In this document: in pieces, positions 9,000-16,565 of the stretch
Layout of the letters: the number at the start of each line of letters is the position of its first letter
How positions within the stretch are numbered: position 1 is the stretch's first letter
Assembly: GCA_946185535.1 (NCBI GenBank)
Contig: CAMHJX010000013.1
Span: 1-64,000 of the forward strand
Length of the DNA stretch: 64,000 nt
Source of the DNA: an uncultured Bacteroidales bacterium
Lineage (GTDB): Bacteria > Bacteroidota > Bacteroidia > Bacteroidales > F082
Direction of reading: 5' to 3'
Made by a program: the position numbers and the translations under genes
The notes under the pieces: generated by a model
What the model was told of the DNA's origin: nothing
The model's database searches: none
The model's input: the letters and a program-made list of their open reading frames with translations, nothing else

Positions 9000-9067
9000 G
9001 AGCCTTCGACAGGCTTAGGCACCTTCAACAACAATAAAAGCAAGGTCCCTGAGCCCGTCGAAGAGCC
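9000..9067. repeat. REP-like pair, head to head
   Basis: Two inverted copies of the CCTTCGACAGGCTCAGGGACC-type sequence (9000-9023 and 9044-9067) face each other and could fold into a long stem-loop. A single copy lies at 4177-4200. It sits upstream of the lipoprotein gene and before the promoter of the polyprenyl synthase gene. Confidence 0.6.
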
Positions 9068-9104
9068 GGTTTATTATTTATAAAACCACAAATTCCGCTC
9101 CAAA

Positions 9105-9136
9105 TTGTCCGTTTCCAACGAAAATCTTTAATTTTG
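9105..9136 (+). promoter_or_regulatory. Promoter of the polyprenyl synthase gene
   Basis: The -7 box TAATTTTG is at 9129-9136 and a TTG at 9105-9107 lies 21 bases upstream, the same geometry as the recQ promoter. The start codon is 22 bases downstream. Confidence 0.65.
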
Positions 9137-9158
9137 TGGCATCAAAACCTCTAATTTC

Positions 9159-10130
9159 ATGGAAAAAATCAAGCAACTGCAACAAGATTTTGCCGATTTC
9201 TTGGCAAAGACCGACTTCAGCGGACAGCCGAAGGAGTTATACGAACCCATAGCCTACACCATCTTGCAAAGCGGCAAACGCCTCCGCCCCATGCTCTGCC
9301 TCTTGGCCAACGAGATGTTTGACGGCGACGAAAACGAGGCCTTATGGCCTGCTCTGGCCTTGGAGACCTTCCACAACTTCACGCTCATCCACGACGACAT
9401 CATGGACAAGGCACCACTTAGGCGCGGCAAGGAGACCGTTTATCAAAAATGGAACGCCGACATTGCCATCCTCTCCGGCGACGCCATGCTCGCCAAGGCC
9501 TTCCAATATGCCTTGCAACCCAAGAAAGGTGCGGAACTTGCCAAGCAACTAGGCAAGGTGGCCATAGAGATTTGTGAAGGGCAGCAGATGGACCTCAATT
9601 TCGAGACTTTAGGCAATGTGACCATCCCAGAATACTTGGAAATGATCCGGTTGAAGACCGCTGTCCTTCTAGCCACTGCCCTGCAAATGGGTGCGACCGT
9701 GGCTGGCGCAACAAATGCCGACATCCAACATCTTTACGATTTCGGTATCAATATGGGCATGAGCTTCCAGTTGCAAGACGACATCCTTGACCTCTATAGC
9801 GATGTGGAGGTGTTCGGCAAGCGGCATGGTGGCGACATTGCCGACAACAAGAAGACCTACCTCTACTTGAAGGCATTGGAATTGGCCTCAGAAAAAGACC
9901 GCAAACGCCTTGAATACCTCTTCAACCTGCGCATCGACCATGACGAAGAGGAGAAAATAGAAGAGGTACAAGCCCTCTACGACCGACTGCACGTAAAAGA
10001 AGCTGTCGAACAGGTCATGCTCGACTTCGACCGCAAGGCCATCGAATCCTTAGCTGCCGTCAGCTTGTCCGAAGAAAAGAAAAAGCACCTCCGCACTTAC
10101 GCTGAGTTGCTTTCGGGTAGAAAAAAGTAA
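9159..10130 (+). CDS. Polyprenyl diphosphate synthase, trans type
   Basis: The 323-residue enzyme condenses isopentenyl diphosphate onto an allylic diphosphate for isoprenoid chains (quinone side chains, lipid carriers or carotenoids). The first Asp-rich motif DDIMD is at 79-83, followed by the RRG at 88-90, and the second is FQLQDDILD near 204-212. There is no two-residue insertion in the first motif, and a Phe sits five residues before it (F74). In characterised enzymes this favours a short product (C15-C20), but chain length cannot be fixed from the sequence alone. A strong terminator follows the gene. Confidence 0.88.
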   Translation: MEKIKQLQQDFADFLAKTDFSGQPKELYEPIAYTILQSGKRLRPMLCLLANEMFDGDENEALWPALALETFHNFTLIHDDIMDKAPLRRGKETVYQKWNADIAILSGDAMLAKAFQYALQPKKGAELAKQLGKVAIEICEGQQMDLNFETLGNVTIPEYLEMIRLKTAVLLATALQMGATVAGATNADIQHLYDFGINMGMSFQLQDDILDLYSDVEVFGKRHGGDIADNKKTYLYLKALELASEKDRKRLEYLFNLRIDHDEEEKIEEVQALYDRLHVKEAVEQVMLDFDRKAIESLAAVSLSEEKKKHLRTYAELLSGRKK

Positions 10131-10146
10131 AAGCCTTAAAACAAAG

Positions 10147-10185
10147 AAAGCGGAATGCCAGGTTTTTCTAGCATTCCGCTTTTTT
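10147..10185 (+). terminator. Intrinsic terminator after the polyprenyl synthase gene
   Basis: AAAGCGGAATGC (10147-10158) pairs perfectly with GCATTCCGCTTT (10171-10182) across a 12-base loop and is followed by more T residues. It lies 17 bases after the stop, and converging genes on both sides could use it. Confidence 0.85.
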
Positions 10186-10206
10186 CATTAACCGTCAGGG
10201 CAAGTT

Positions 10207-11214
10207 TTACTTCGTGTCGTTGTTATTTTGAGTGCCAGTTCCCTCGCTGACCTTTTCTTTAGGTCTAACTACATTATTAATAGGATCCTGAGGTTCATCC
10301 TTTTTGAGGGCGGGATTGTCATTTTTGTTGTTAGCGTTATAGTAGCCTTCTTTCTTTTGATTTGCCTCAACCTCACTGGCTTGAGCATTATTCTCCATCT
10401 TATCATTCTTACCAGGCTTTACGATACCAGGCTTTTCATTTCCCTGAGCGTTCTGATTGGCATTTTGCTCATTGACTTGGGCATTATTCTCCATCTTATC
10501 ATTCTTACCAGGCTTTACGATACCAGGCTTTTCATTTCCCTGAGCGTTCTGATTGGCATTTTGCTCATTGACTTGGGCATTATTCTCCATCTTATCATTC
10601 TTACCAGGCTTTACGATACCAGGCTTTTTATCTTTGCCCTGAGCGTTCTGATTGGCATTTTGCTCATTGACCTGGGCATTATTCTCCATCTTATCATTCT
10701 GACCGGGCTTAACAATACCGGGCTTTTTATCTTTGCCCTGAGCGTTTTGATTGGCATTTTGCTCATTGGTATTGGCATCGTTCTTCATCTTCTTATCCTT
10801 GACCATTTTGGGCTTGCTGGGCTTATATTCCTTTTTTTGGAAGCCATCCTTGCCTTGTTTCTTCTGGCCTTCTTGATTCTGATCGGCTTTGGCATCGTTC
10901 TTCATCTTCTTATCCTTGACCATTTTGGGCTTGCTGGGCTTATTGGTCTTATTAGTCTTGAGATCCTTTTGTCCCTTTGGGTTTTGTGCAGATCTCATCG
11001 AAGTTTCCTTGGACTCGTCCTTCGCTGCGGGATTGACGGTCACGGTAGTATTGGAACCTTTAATTTCCGATGGATTCTTCGGTTTCTCCTTAGGTTCATT
11101 GATGGCTTGTGTAGGTTTCACAGCCGGTTTGACATTTTGAGCATTCAAGTTCTGGACGCTCAGGGCGCTCACGGCAAACATTGCCAGGACTCCAAATAGA
11201 ATAGATCTTTTCAT
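10207..11214 (-). CDS. Secreted Lys/Asn/Gln-rich tandem-repeat protein
   Basis: The 335-residue protein has a signal peptide (cleavage likely after NLNAQ near residue 26) and then a low-complexity, basic, probably disordered chain. The core is a tandem repeat of 32-33 residues (KPGIVKPGKNDKMENN, then AQVNEQNANQNAQG), present about four times, preceded by two copies of PSKPKMVKDKKMKND. In DNA the repeat periods are 96, 99 and 99 bp. No family is recognised. The repeat is coding, in frame and nearly identical at the DNA level, so copy number probably varies between strains. It may bind polyanions or act as a wall-associated spacer; this is inference only. Confidence 0.75.
   Translation of the reverse strand: MKRSILFGVLAMFAVSALSVQNLNAQNVKPAVKPTQAINEPKEKPKNPSEIKGSNTTVTVNPAAKDESKETSMRSAQNPKGQKDLKTNKTNKPSKPKMVKDKKMKNDAKADQNQEGQKKQGKDGFQKKEYKPSKPKMVKDKKMKNDANTNEQNANQNAQGKDKKPGIVKPGQNDKMENNAQVNEQNANQNAQGKDKKPGIVKPGKNDKMENNAQVNEQNANQNAQGNEKPGIVKPGKNDKMENNAQVNEQNANQNAQGNEKPGIVKPGKNDKMENNAQASEVEANQKKEGYYNANNKNDNPALKKDEPQDPINNVVRPKEKVSEGTGTQNNNDTK
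10378..10800. repeat. Coding tandem repeat, 96-99 bp period
   Basis: The motif TGAGCGTTCTGATTGGC recurs at 10445, 10541 and 10640, and with one base change at 10739. It encodes the 32-33-residue units of the secreted repeat protein. Confidence 0.9.
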
Positions 11215-11276
11215 TTTGATTAAGTTTTAAAGTGAATAATTAATTTTGTTGCTTTCGATTTGAAAAAAACACAAAA

Positions 11277-11297
11277 ACCGTGCCAGAAAATCACGGT
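11277..11297 (-). terminator. Terminator overlapping the queA stop codon
   Basis: On the minus strand ACCGTG and CACGGT pair across a 9-base loop and run into a T-rich tract. The queA stop TGA is part of the first stem arm. Confidence 0.65.
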
Positions 11298-12508
11298 AAG
11301 AATAAACAACTGTCACCATAGCTCAAAAAACGGAAATTATGGTCCAAAGCGAAACGATAGCATTCCTGCCAACGCTCACCAATGAGCGCAGAAACCAACA
11401 GCAACAAAGTGCTCTTTGGCTGGTGAAAGTTTGTAATCAGCCCAGTGATGATACGCATATTATAATTAGGTGCAATCATAAGGGCCGTTGTGGCTTCAAG
11501 GCGGGTTAGGCCATGAAGGTCAAGGTAATCCAATACATATTGTAGGGATTCTACTGCCGAAAGTGGGGCATGGCTTTCGTAGGGGAACCACTGCTCCACA
11601 TGCAGCGGACGCAAATCGGAACCTTGCTCCTTGAGCATCACGCCAATCCAATAGAGGCTCTCCAAAGTGCGGGTGCTAGTGGTTCCGACAGGGACAATCG
11701 GCTTCCCGAAATGGTAAACTAAGTTTTCAATCAACGACCGGCGCACAATAATGGTCTCAGAATGCATAGCATGTTCACCTATGGTGTCGGTCGCGACAGG
11801 TTTGAACGTACCTGCCCCGACGTGCAGTGTCACCTCGTCGAAGGTGAAGCCTTGGTTACGCAGGGCTGCGATGAGCGGTTGGGTGAAATGCAGCCCCGCC
11901 GTAGGGGCGGCCACCGAGCCATCGTAACGGGCAAAGACGGTCTGGTAACGGTCGCGGTCAGCAGGCTCGGCGTCACGATGCAGATAAGGCGGCAAAGGAA
12001 TCTCGCCGGCAGCCTCAAGCACAGAGGCAAACGAAAGACTCTCAGGCGTCCATGAGAACTCAATCTCGGCATACTGATCGTTCTGCGCGATGCGTTGCGC
12101 CGTCAAGACCACGGGCTTCCCTCCCACCGTCAACTCCATAGAAAGCGGACCTTCTTTCCATCTTTTCGAGTTGCCTATCAGACACTTCCATCGGACTGGA
12201 GAATTGGACGAAAATGCCAGCTGATAGTCCTGTTCCGGTTCAAGACAAAACACCTCAATGCGCGAACCCGTTGCCTTATGGAATTGCAAGCGGGCACGAA
12301 TGACCTTAGTCTCGTTGAAGACCAACAAGGTTTCCTTGGAGAGGAAATCACCGATGTGCTTGAACTGCGATTCTAGCAACTCATTGCCTTTCAATACCAA
12401 AAGCTTCGAATCATCACGCTCAGGCAAGGGATACTTGGCGATGCGATCTTCGGGCAGAGGATAGTCGTAGGCTTCGATGGAGATGTCTTTCACCGCGTTC
12501 ATCGTCAT
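11291..12508 (-). CDS. queA: tRNA preQ1(34) S-adenosylmethionine ribosyltransferase-isomerase
   Basis: The enzyme transfers and rearranges the ribosyl part of S-adenosylmethionine onto preQ1 at tRNA position 34, giving epoxyqueuosine. The protein of about 405 residues shows the family landmarks YPLPERDDSKLLVL, LLVFNETKVIRARL, APTAGLHFT, LHVGAGTFKPV, GTTSTRTLESLYW and LITNFHQPKSTLLLLVSALIG. It is somewhat longer than the E. coli enzyme. I placed the start at MTMNAVKD (or MNAVKD two codons later), because the -7 box TATATTTG ends only 11 bases upstream; the longer frame starting at 12577 would begin upstream of that promoter. Confidence 0.93.
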   Translation of the reverse strand: MTMNAVKDISIEAYDYPLPEDRIAKYPLPERDDSKLLVLKGNELLESQFKHIGDFLSKETLLVFNETKVIRARLQFHKATGSRIEVFCLEPEQDYQLAFSSNSPVRWKCLIGNSKRWKEGPLSMELTVGGKPVVLTAQRIAQNDQYAEIEFSWTPESLSFASVLEAAGEIPLPPYLHRDAEPADRDRYQTVFARYDGSVAAPTAGLHFTQPLIAALRNQGFTFDEVTLHVGAGTFKPVATDTIGEHAMHSETIIVRRSLIENLVYHFGKPIVPVGTTSTRTLESLYWIGVMLKEQGSDLRPLHVEQWFPYESHAPLSAVESLQYVLDYLDLHGLTRLEATTALMIAPNYNMRIITGLITNFHQPKSTLLLLVSALIGERWQECYRFALDHNFRFLSYGDSCLFLP

Positions 12509-12518
12509 AAATTTTCTG

Positions 12519-12526
12519 CAAATATA
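12519..12526 (-). promoter_or_regulatory. -7 box of queA, very short leader
   Basis: The sequence TATATTTG on the minus strand is 10 bases from the first candidate ATG (12508) and 16 from the second (12502). The mRNA would be nearly leaderless. Confidence 0.6.
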
Positions 12527-12580
12527 GTCTTTTTTTACAGGAATGCCCTTCTGACAAGAAAAAATCAAAAAAATCACATA

Positions 12581-12710
12581 GGGATTTCCTGGGAAATGGA
12601 GTCAACTCACTTGTTTTTCATGCGGCGGCAAGTAACGCTTACGAACCGCAAACTTCACATGCCGCCACGGTTCACAAAACAAACAACTCTCCATTCCCAA
12701 CGGGAATCTC
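12581..12710. repeat. MITE/REP-like palindromic element, copy 2
   Basis: The left end (12581-12602, GGGATTTCCTGGGAAATGG) and right end (12686-12710, with CCATTCCCAACGGGAATCTC) are inverted and match the ends of the copy at 3275. The inner arm GCGGCGGC is at 12622-12629 and GCCGCC at 12661-12666. It lies between the divergent genes queA and the GtrA-type gene. Confidence 0.75.
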
Positions 12711-12756
12711 AAAGTAGAAAATTCCAAGTAGCTTCAAACACCTTATTAATTATTAC

Positions 12757-12764
12757 TATTTTTG
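12757..12764 (+). promoter_or_regulatory. -7 box of the GtrA-type gene
   Basis: TATTTTTG is followed 18 bases later by the ATG. A TTG inside this box is in frame with the gene but cannot be its start if the box is used. Confidence 0.6.
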
Positions 12765-12782
12765 CAGGACGATTCGAAAGCC

Positions 12783-13190
12783 ATGAAAGCCTTGTTGGAC
12801 ATAGAACTCAGCCGCACCTTCCTCCTGAAATTCCTGAAGTTCGGAGTGGTAGGTTTTTCAGGTGTTTTCGTCAACTTCGGCGTTACCTATGTCTGCAAGG
12901 AATGGCTCAAATGGAACAAATACCTAAGCAATATCCTAGGCTTCATTGTTGCTGCCACAACCAACTACCTGCTCAATCGCATCTGGACGTTCCAAAGCAC
13001 CAATCCACAAATCGGGATTGAATATGTGAAGTATTTTGGCATCGCGTTGGTCGGCTTGGGCATCGACACACTAACGGTGTGGCTACTCAATGGCAAACTG
13101 AAATGGAACTTCTACCTCAGCAAGGTCTTTGCCGTGGGTGCCTCCACGCTTTGGAATTTCTTCGGGAACCTATTGTTTACGTTCGCATAG
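12783..13190 (+). CDS. GtrA family membrane protein
   Basis: The 135-residue protein has four hydrophobic segments and the GtrA landmarks FLKFGVVGFSGVFVNF at the N-terminus, NYLLNRIWTFQ in the middle and STLWNFFGNLLFTF at the end. GtrA proteins are thought to help flip undecaprenyl-linked sugars for polysaccharide or O-antigen modification. No glycosyltransferase gene lies beside it, so the substrate is unknown. The ATG at 12783 follows a -7 box by 18 bases. Confidence 0.85.
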   Translation: MKALLDIELSRTFLLKFLKFGVVGFSGVFVNFGVTYVCKEWLKWNKYLSNILGFIVAATTNYLLNRIWTFQSTNPQIGIEYVKYFGIALVGLGIDTLTVWLLNGKLKWNFYLSKVFAVGASTLWNFFGNLLFTFA

Positions 13191-13219
13191 ACATAAAAAG
13201 CACTTGGTATAGTAAGAGC

Positions 13220-13375
13220 CCGCCTCCTATGTCATTCCAAGGTGGACTTGTGCGTTGGCTAGGAATCTATAGGAGGCGGTTAAAGAAGCAAAGACCTTGC
13301 ATAACGGCCTCATCAGGTATAGATCCCATGCCTTTGCCCACGTCCCTTCGCGGGGATGACATACCTGTTGAGGCC
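13220..13375. repeat. Twin two-tier inverted repeats between convergent genes
   Basis: CCGCCTCCTAT (13220-13230) pairs perfectly with 13269-13279 and encloses ATTCC/GGAAT. Immediately after, GGCCTCATCAGGTAT (13306-13320) pairs with 13361-13375 at 14 of 15 positions and encloses ATCCC/GGGAT. The gap from 13191 to 13405 holds no gene; these two stem-loops are its only structure and may end transcription from both sides. Confidence 0.7.
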
Positions 13376-13405
13376 TGCAACAACCAGTGCAGAAGTATGA
13401 ACCTG

Positions 13406-13849
13406 TTAGGTCATCATTTCAGTGTAATCCGGGAGATGGTCAAGTGGACTTAATCTTTGGCCATCTACCTTGAAACAATAGGTAGTGTTACTATTGCTGA
13501 GTAGCAAGTATTTGGGTCTTAGTGCGGAATGATAGCGTACAGCCTGCTCAAGCACAGCCTCAGTAAGCGTCACCGATGGGGCCTTGCATTCTACAATCAT
13601 CAAGGGAAGACCCTCAGTGCCAAACACAACTGCATCGGCACGCTTGTCCAAACCATTCACCTTCACCGAATACTCCACTGCCAGCAAACCCGCAGGCACT
13701 TTGTGACGCTCCACCAAAAGATACAGCACTCGCTGCCTGACTTCCTCCTCAGGAGTCAGTGCGACCTGCCGACGACGCAATGGGTCGTAAACATAAGTCT
13801 TCCCCTCGCGCTCCTCGGTCTTGAACCATTGCAGATGCGGGACATCCAT
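13406..13849 (-). CDS. Stand-alone HsdR N-terminal-like nuclease domain protein
   Basis: The 147-residue protein matches the small domain found at the N-terminus of type I restriction subunit R (HSDR_N_2 type). A PD-(D/E)xK-like active site is visible: D72 in KRADAVVF and E87-x-K89 in MIVECKAP. No helicase, methylase or specificity gene is near, so it is not a complete restriction system; free-standing copies are common in Bacteroidota and their role is unknown. It is the last gene of a probable operon, starting 7 bases after the DUF4837 gene, which itself follows the transglycosylase gene. Confidence 0.8.
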   Translation of the reverse strand: MDVPHLQWFKTEEREGKTYVYDPLRRRQVALTPEEEVRQRVLYLLVERHKVPAGLLAVEYSVKVNGLDKRADAVVFGTEGLPLMIVECKAPSVTLTEAVLEQAVRYHSALRPKYLLLSNSNTTYCFKVDGQRLSPLDHLPDYTEMMT

Positions 13850-13855
13850 AAAAAA

Positions 13856-14857
13856 CTATTCCTCGACGAACTTCAAGCTGTAGGCGATAGATTCAAGCTG
13901 GAGCATAAGATTGCGTTTCTTCTGGTTGGGCTCATAATAGAAGCCTTCGATGGTGACAAGCTGTCCAGTGCGGTTATTGGCGAAGGTGTAGGAGACGAAA
14001 GGACCGCCCATATAATTATTGTACACCTTCCACATGCCTCGCATCTCCTTGGCGTATCCGGCAGGAAATTGGCTTGCCGTGGTCACCAAAGGCGGCACGA
14101 ACTTAGTCTCTGTGCCCATATAGGAACCTTCAGAAGGGCCTGGAATGTGTTGCCCCATCATCAGGTCACGCATCGAGAGCAAGGCCTTGGGCTCAAACTG
14201 CAAAGTGTCGCGGTAAGGTATCTGATAGATGACGATGTCGGAACTCGAGCGTTCCAGTTCCTTGCGAAGCCACATAAAATCGGGCTCGGACTTGGCGATG
14301 TAAAAGCCTTGAGGTACAGTCAAAGTGAAGCCGAACCTCTTGGCGATGGCACTGGCGATGGAATCGTCTTTAGTGGGACGAAACACGGTCAAGATGCGCT
14401 CACGTTCCACCTTGTCATACCACTGCTGATAGATTTCCTTCTGCTTGTCGAAAACCGCAAGCCACGAGGCTACATTGGGAGCACTGATTTTCACATAACG
14501 CTGCGGTGCCGACCAATGGTCTTCCATGGTCTTGGCCACAGCCTCCTTGAGGGTTGGGTCAATCTCAACCTCAAAGATGCACTTGTGTTTCTTGAACATA
14601 TCGGAGAAGGCTTCCGCATTGATGTGCGCCAAGTTGTTGCGGGACTCAGGTTGGGGCAGTCCGTATTGTTCCTGCAGGAAGAAACTGCGGAGGGTGTCGC
14701 CTATGGTGCCATCCCATTGGTCAGGGTTTTGCGTGATGACAAGGATTTCGCGAGTGCCGCCCACAGAACGGGCTTTTCTTGGGCCACTGGATTCTTCACA
14801 CGACACCATCATGCCGGCAATCAAGACAATGATGGCGATTTTCAGAGCGTTCTTCAT
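13856..14857 (-). CDS. DUF4837 lipoprotein
   Basis: The 333-residue protein has a type II signal peptide, MKNALKIAIIVLIAGMMVSC (C20). The mature part contains GGTREILVITQNPDQWDG, LPQPESRNNLAHIN and MRGMWKVYNNYMGGPFVSY, which fit the Bacteroidota DUF4837 family; no biochemical role is known. I chose the ATG at 14857 because the signal peptide starts there, not 13 codons upstream. The gene lies between a peptidoglycan transglycosylase gene and the HsdR-N-like gene on the same strand, with short gaps, so a role in envelope upkeep is plausible but unproven. Confidence 0.82.
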   Translation of the reverse strand: MKNALKIAIIVLIAGMMVSCEESSGPRKARSVGGTREILVITQNPDQWDGTIGDTLRSFFLQEQYGLPQPESRNNLAHINAEAFSDMFKKHKCIFEVEIDPTLKEAVAKTMEDHWSAPQRYVKISAPNVASWLAVFDKQKEIYQQWYDKVERERILTVFRPTKDDSIASAIAKRFGFTLTVPQGFYIAKSEPDFMWLRKELERSSSDIVIYQIPYRDTLQFEPKALLSMRDLMMGQHIPGPSEGSYMGTETKFVPPLVTTASQFPAGYAKEMRGMWKVYNNYMGGPFVSYTFANNRTGQLVTIEGFYYEPNQKKRNLMLQLESIAYSLKFVEE

Positions 14858-14901
14858 AGTATGTTGGTGTTTTATGTGCAAGCCTAAGGCCTGCAATCTG
14901 G

Positions 14902-16446
14902 TTATTTCTTAATCTTCAACTTCTGCCCAACTTTAACACTGTTGCCCTTCAGCTTGTTCCATTTCTTGAGGTCGTTGACCGTGCAACCATATTTCCTTGA
15001 GATGGAGCTGAGTGTCTCTCCTTTCTTCACGGTGTGAGTCTTGGGCGCGGCCGATTTTGTCGCCTTGCTATTGTTCTTGGCACTCTTGGCACTACTCTTA
15101 GTAGTCTTATTATTTACTTGAGCCATAGAAGAGCCAGAGCGATAGATAGTAAGACGTTGTCCAACATGGAGGGTTTCGCGTTTCAAGTGGTTCCACTTCT
15201 TGATTTTCGCCACGGTGACGTGGTATTTCCTCGCAACGCTGCCAAGGCTCTCGCCTTTTTTCACCACATGGACGAAACTGTCGCTCACCTCCTCCACCTT
15301 TTCCTCAATAATCTCTCGTGCTTTCTCGGACTTGCTTACATAGTTGTAAATGCTGTCCTCGAGCTGCGTGAAGCGTAAGGTGTACTTAGTGGGCATGCGC
15401 AGCGCATAGGGGGATTCTTTCGAACCTGGGACAACACGTTTGGTGAATTGCGGGTTGAAAAACTCCAAATCGACCATGGGTACACCGATGCACTCGTTGA
15501 TTTGGTCGAAAGCCACACGATCGCGTACCAACACAGTGTCGGTGCCATGCATCAATAGGCCGGGATTCATGGGATAAAGGTTATGCTCAGGAGCATAGTT
15601 CATCACGTAGGTCACGGCGATAAAAGCCGGAACGTAGCCACGTGTCTCAGCGGGTAGGTAAGGCCAAATAGCCCAATAGTTCTTCACGCCACCCGCCCTG
15701 ATGATGGCTCTGTTGACCGTGCCTGGACCTGAGTTGTAGGCAGCCAGCACGAGGAACCAGTCCTCATAACGCGCATAAAGGTTTTTCAGGTATCGGCAGG
15801 CAGCATCGGTCTCTTTTTCAGGGTAGTAGCGCTCATCGATAAGAGAACTCACTTTCAAGCCATATTCAGACCCTGTGCCACGCATAAACTGCCACAAGCC
15901 TTTGGCGCCCGCCTTCGAGCCTGCAATAGGATTCAACGCCGACTCTACCATGGCCAGATACTTCAATTCCAAAGGGAGGTCATATTTGGCAAGGTATTCC
16001 TCAAACATCGGGAAATAGACGTAGGAAAGTCCCAACATACGGCTTGACTGCTGACGACGGCGGTTGGCATACAACTCGATAAACGACTTGACATGGCTGT
16101 TGAAAGTCAGAGGAATCATGGTCTCGGAGGCCAAGGCCTGGATGCGTTGCATGTAGACGCTGTCATCGTAGGCTGGCACATCGTCTTCCTTGAAACCATA
16201 CTTGTTCCAAGCGTTCTTGTCGATGTCTAAGTACACATCTTTCGTCATACCATAGGAACTCACCATGTCCAGCATTTCCATCACTGTCGACTCTTCTACA
16301 ACAGCCTTACCTGAGTTCAAGTCATTGACCCTCTGGTCATCAAGTTCCAAAGTATCAGCATCAGGCGCCAAAGGTTCATATACTTGCGCAAACAAAGTGG
16401 CGAAAGGGAAAAGTGCTAACAATGAGATAAGATGTATGCGTTTCAT
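14902..16446 (-). CDS. mltD: Membrane-bound lytic murein transglycosylase D-like
   Basis: The 514-residue protein cleaves glycan strands of peptidoglycan in the periplasm. A signal peptide ends near LFA-Q (20/21). The SLT domain has the catalytic Glu in MVESALNP (E168), followed by GAKGLWQFM and, further on, AAYNSGPGTVNRAI. Two LysM domains bind peptidoglycan (about 393-435 and 471-514), separated by a Ser/Lys/Thr-rich linker. Domain order and length match MltD. No lipobox is seen, unlike E. coli MltD. It is probably the first gene of a three-gene operon. Confidence 0.9.
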   Translation of the reverse strand: MKRIHLISLLALFPFATLFAQVYEPLAPDADTLELDDQRVNDLNSGKAVVEESTVMEMLDMVSSYGMTKDVYLDIDKNAWNKYGFKEDDVPAYDDSVYMQRIQALASETMIPLTFNSHVKSFIELYANRRRQQSSRMLGLSYVYFPMFEEYLAKYDLPLELKYLAMVESALNPIAGSKAGAKGLWQFMRGTGSEYGLKVSSLIDERYYPEKETDAACRYLKNLYARYEDWFLVLAAYNSGPGTVNRAIIRAGGVKNYWAIWPYLPAETRGYVPAFIAVTYVMNYAPEHNLYPMNPGLLMHGTDTVLVRDRVAFDQINECIGVPMVDLEFFNPQFTKRVVPGSKESPYALRMPTKYTLRFTQLEDSIYNYVSKSEKAREIIEEKVEEVSDSFVHVVKKGESLGSVARKYHVTVAKIKKWNHLKRETLHVGQRLTIYRSGSSMAQVNNKTTKSSAKSAKNNSKATKSAAPKTHTVKKGETLSSISRKYGCTVNDLKKWNKLKGNSVKVGQKLKIKK

Positions 16447-16493
16447 TTGGGACGATAATTACAAATGGTGAGACTCCTTTTTGAAAGAGAACG

Positions 16494-16501
16494 CAAAATT
16501 A
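16494..16501 (-). promoter_or_regulatory. -7 box of mltD
   Basis: TAATTTTG on the minus strand lies 47 bases from the mltD start. The AI-2E-type gene has its own box 32 bases away on the other strand. Confidence 0.5.
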
Positions 16502-16533
16502 CCAAAAATCGTCTATTAGGATTGAAAAAATAC

Positions 16534-16541
16534 TAATTTTG
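16534..16541 (+). promoter_or_regulatory. -7 box of the AI-2E-type permease gene
   Basis: TAATTTTG is followed 24 bases later by the ATG at 16566. Confidence 0.6.
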
Positions 16542-16565
16542 TCACTTCAAATCAGAAAAATTCCC

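Noticed and set aside
10378-10800. Tandem repeats considered as a CRISPR array
   Set aside because: Units are 96-99 bp, in frame and coding, and there are no unique spacers between short palindromic repeats; no cas gene is near.
10228-11199. 323-codon hydrophobic frame opposite the repeat protein
   Set aside because: Its repeated IILHLIILTRLYDTRLFI unit is the complement of the Lys/Asn-rich repeat. The minus-strand protein has a signal peptide; this one has no start context.
13529-14887. 452-codon plus-strand frame over the DUF4837 gene
   Set aside because: It runs through two well-supported genes on the other strand and has no recognised domain.
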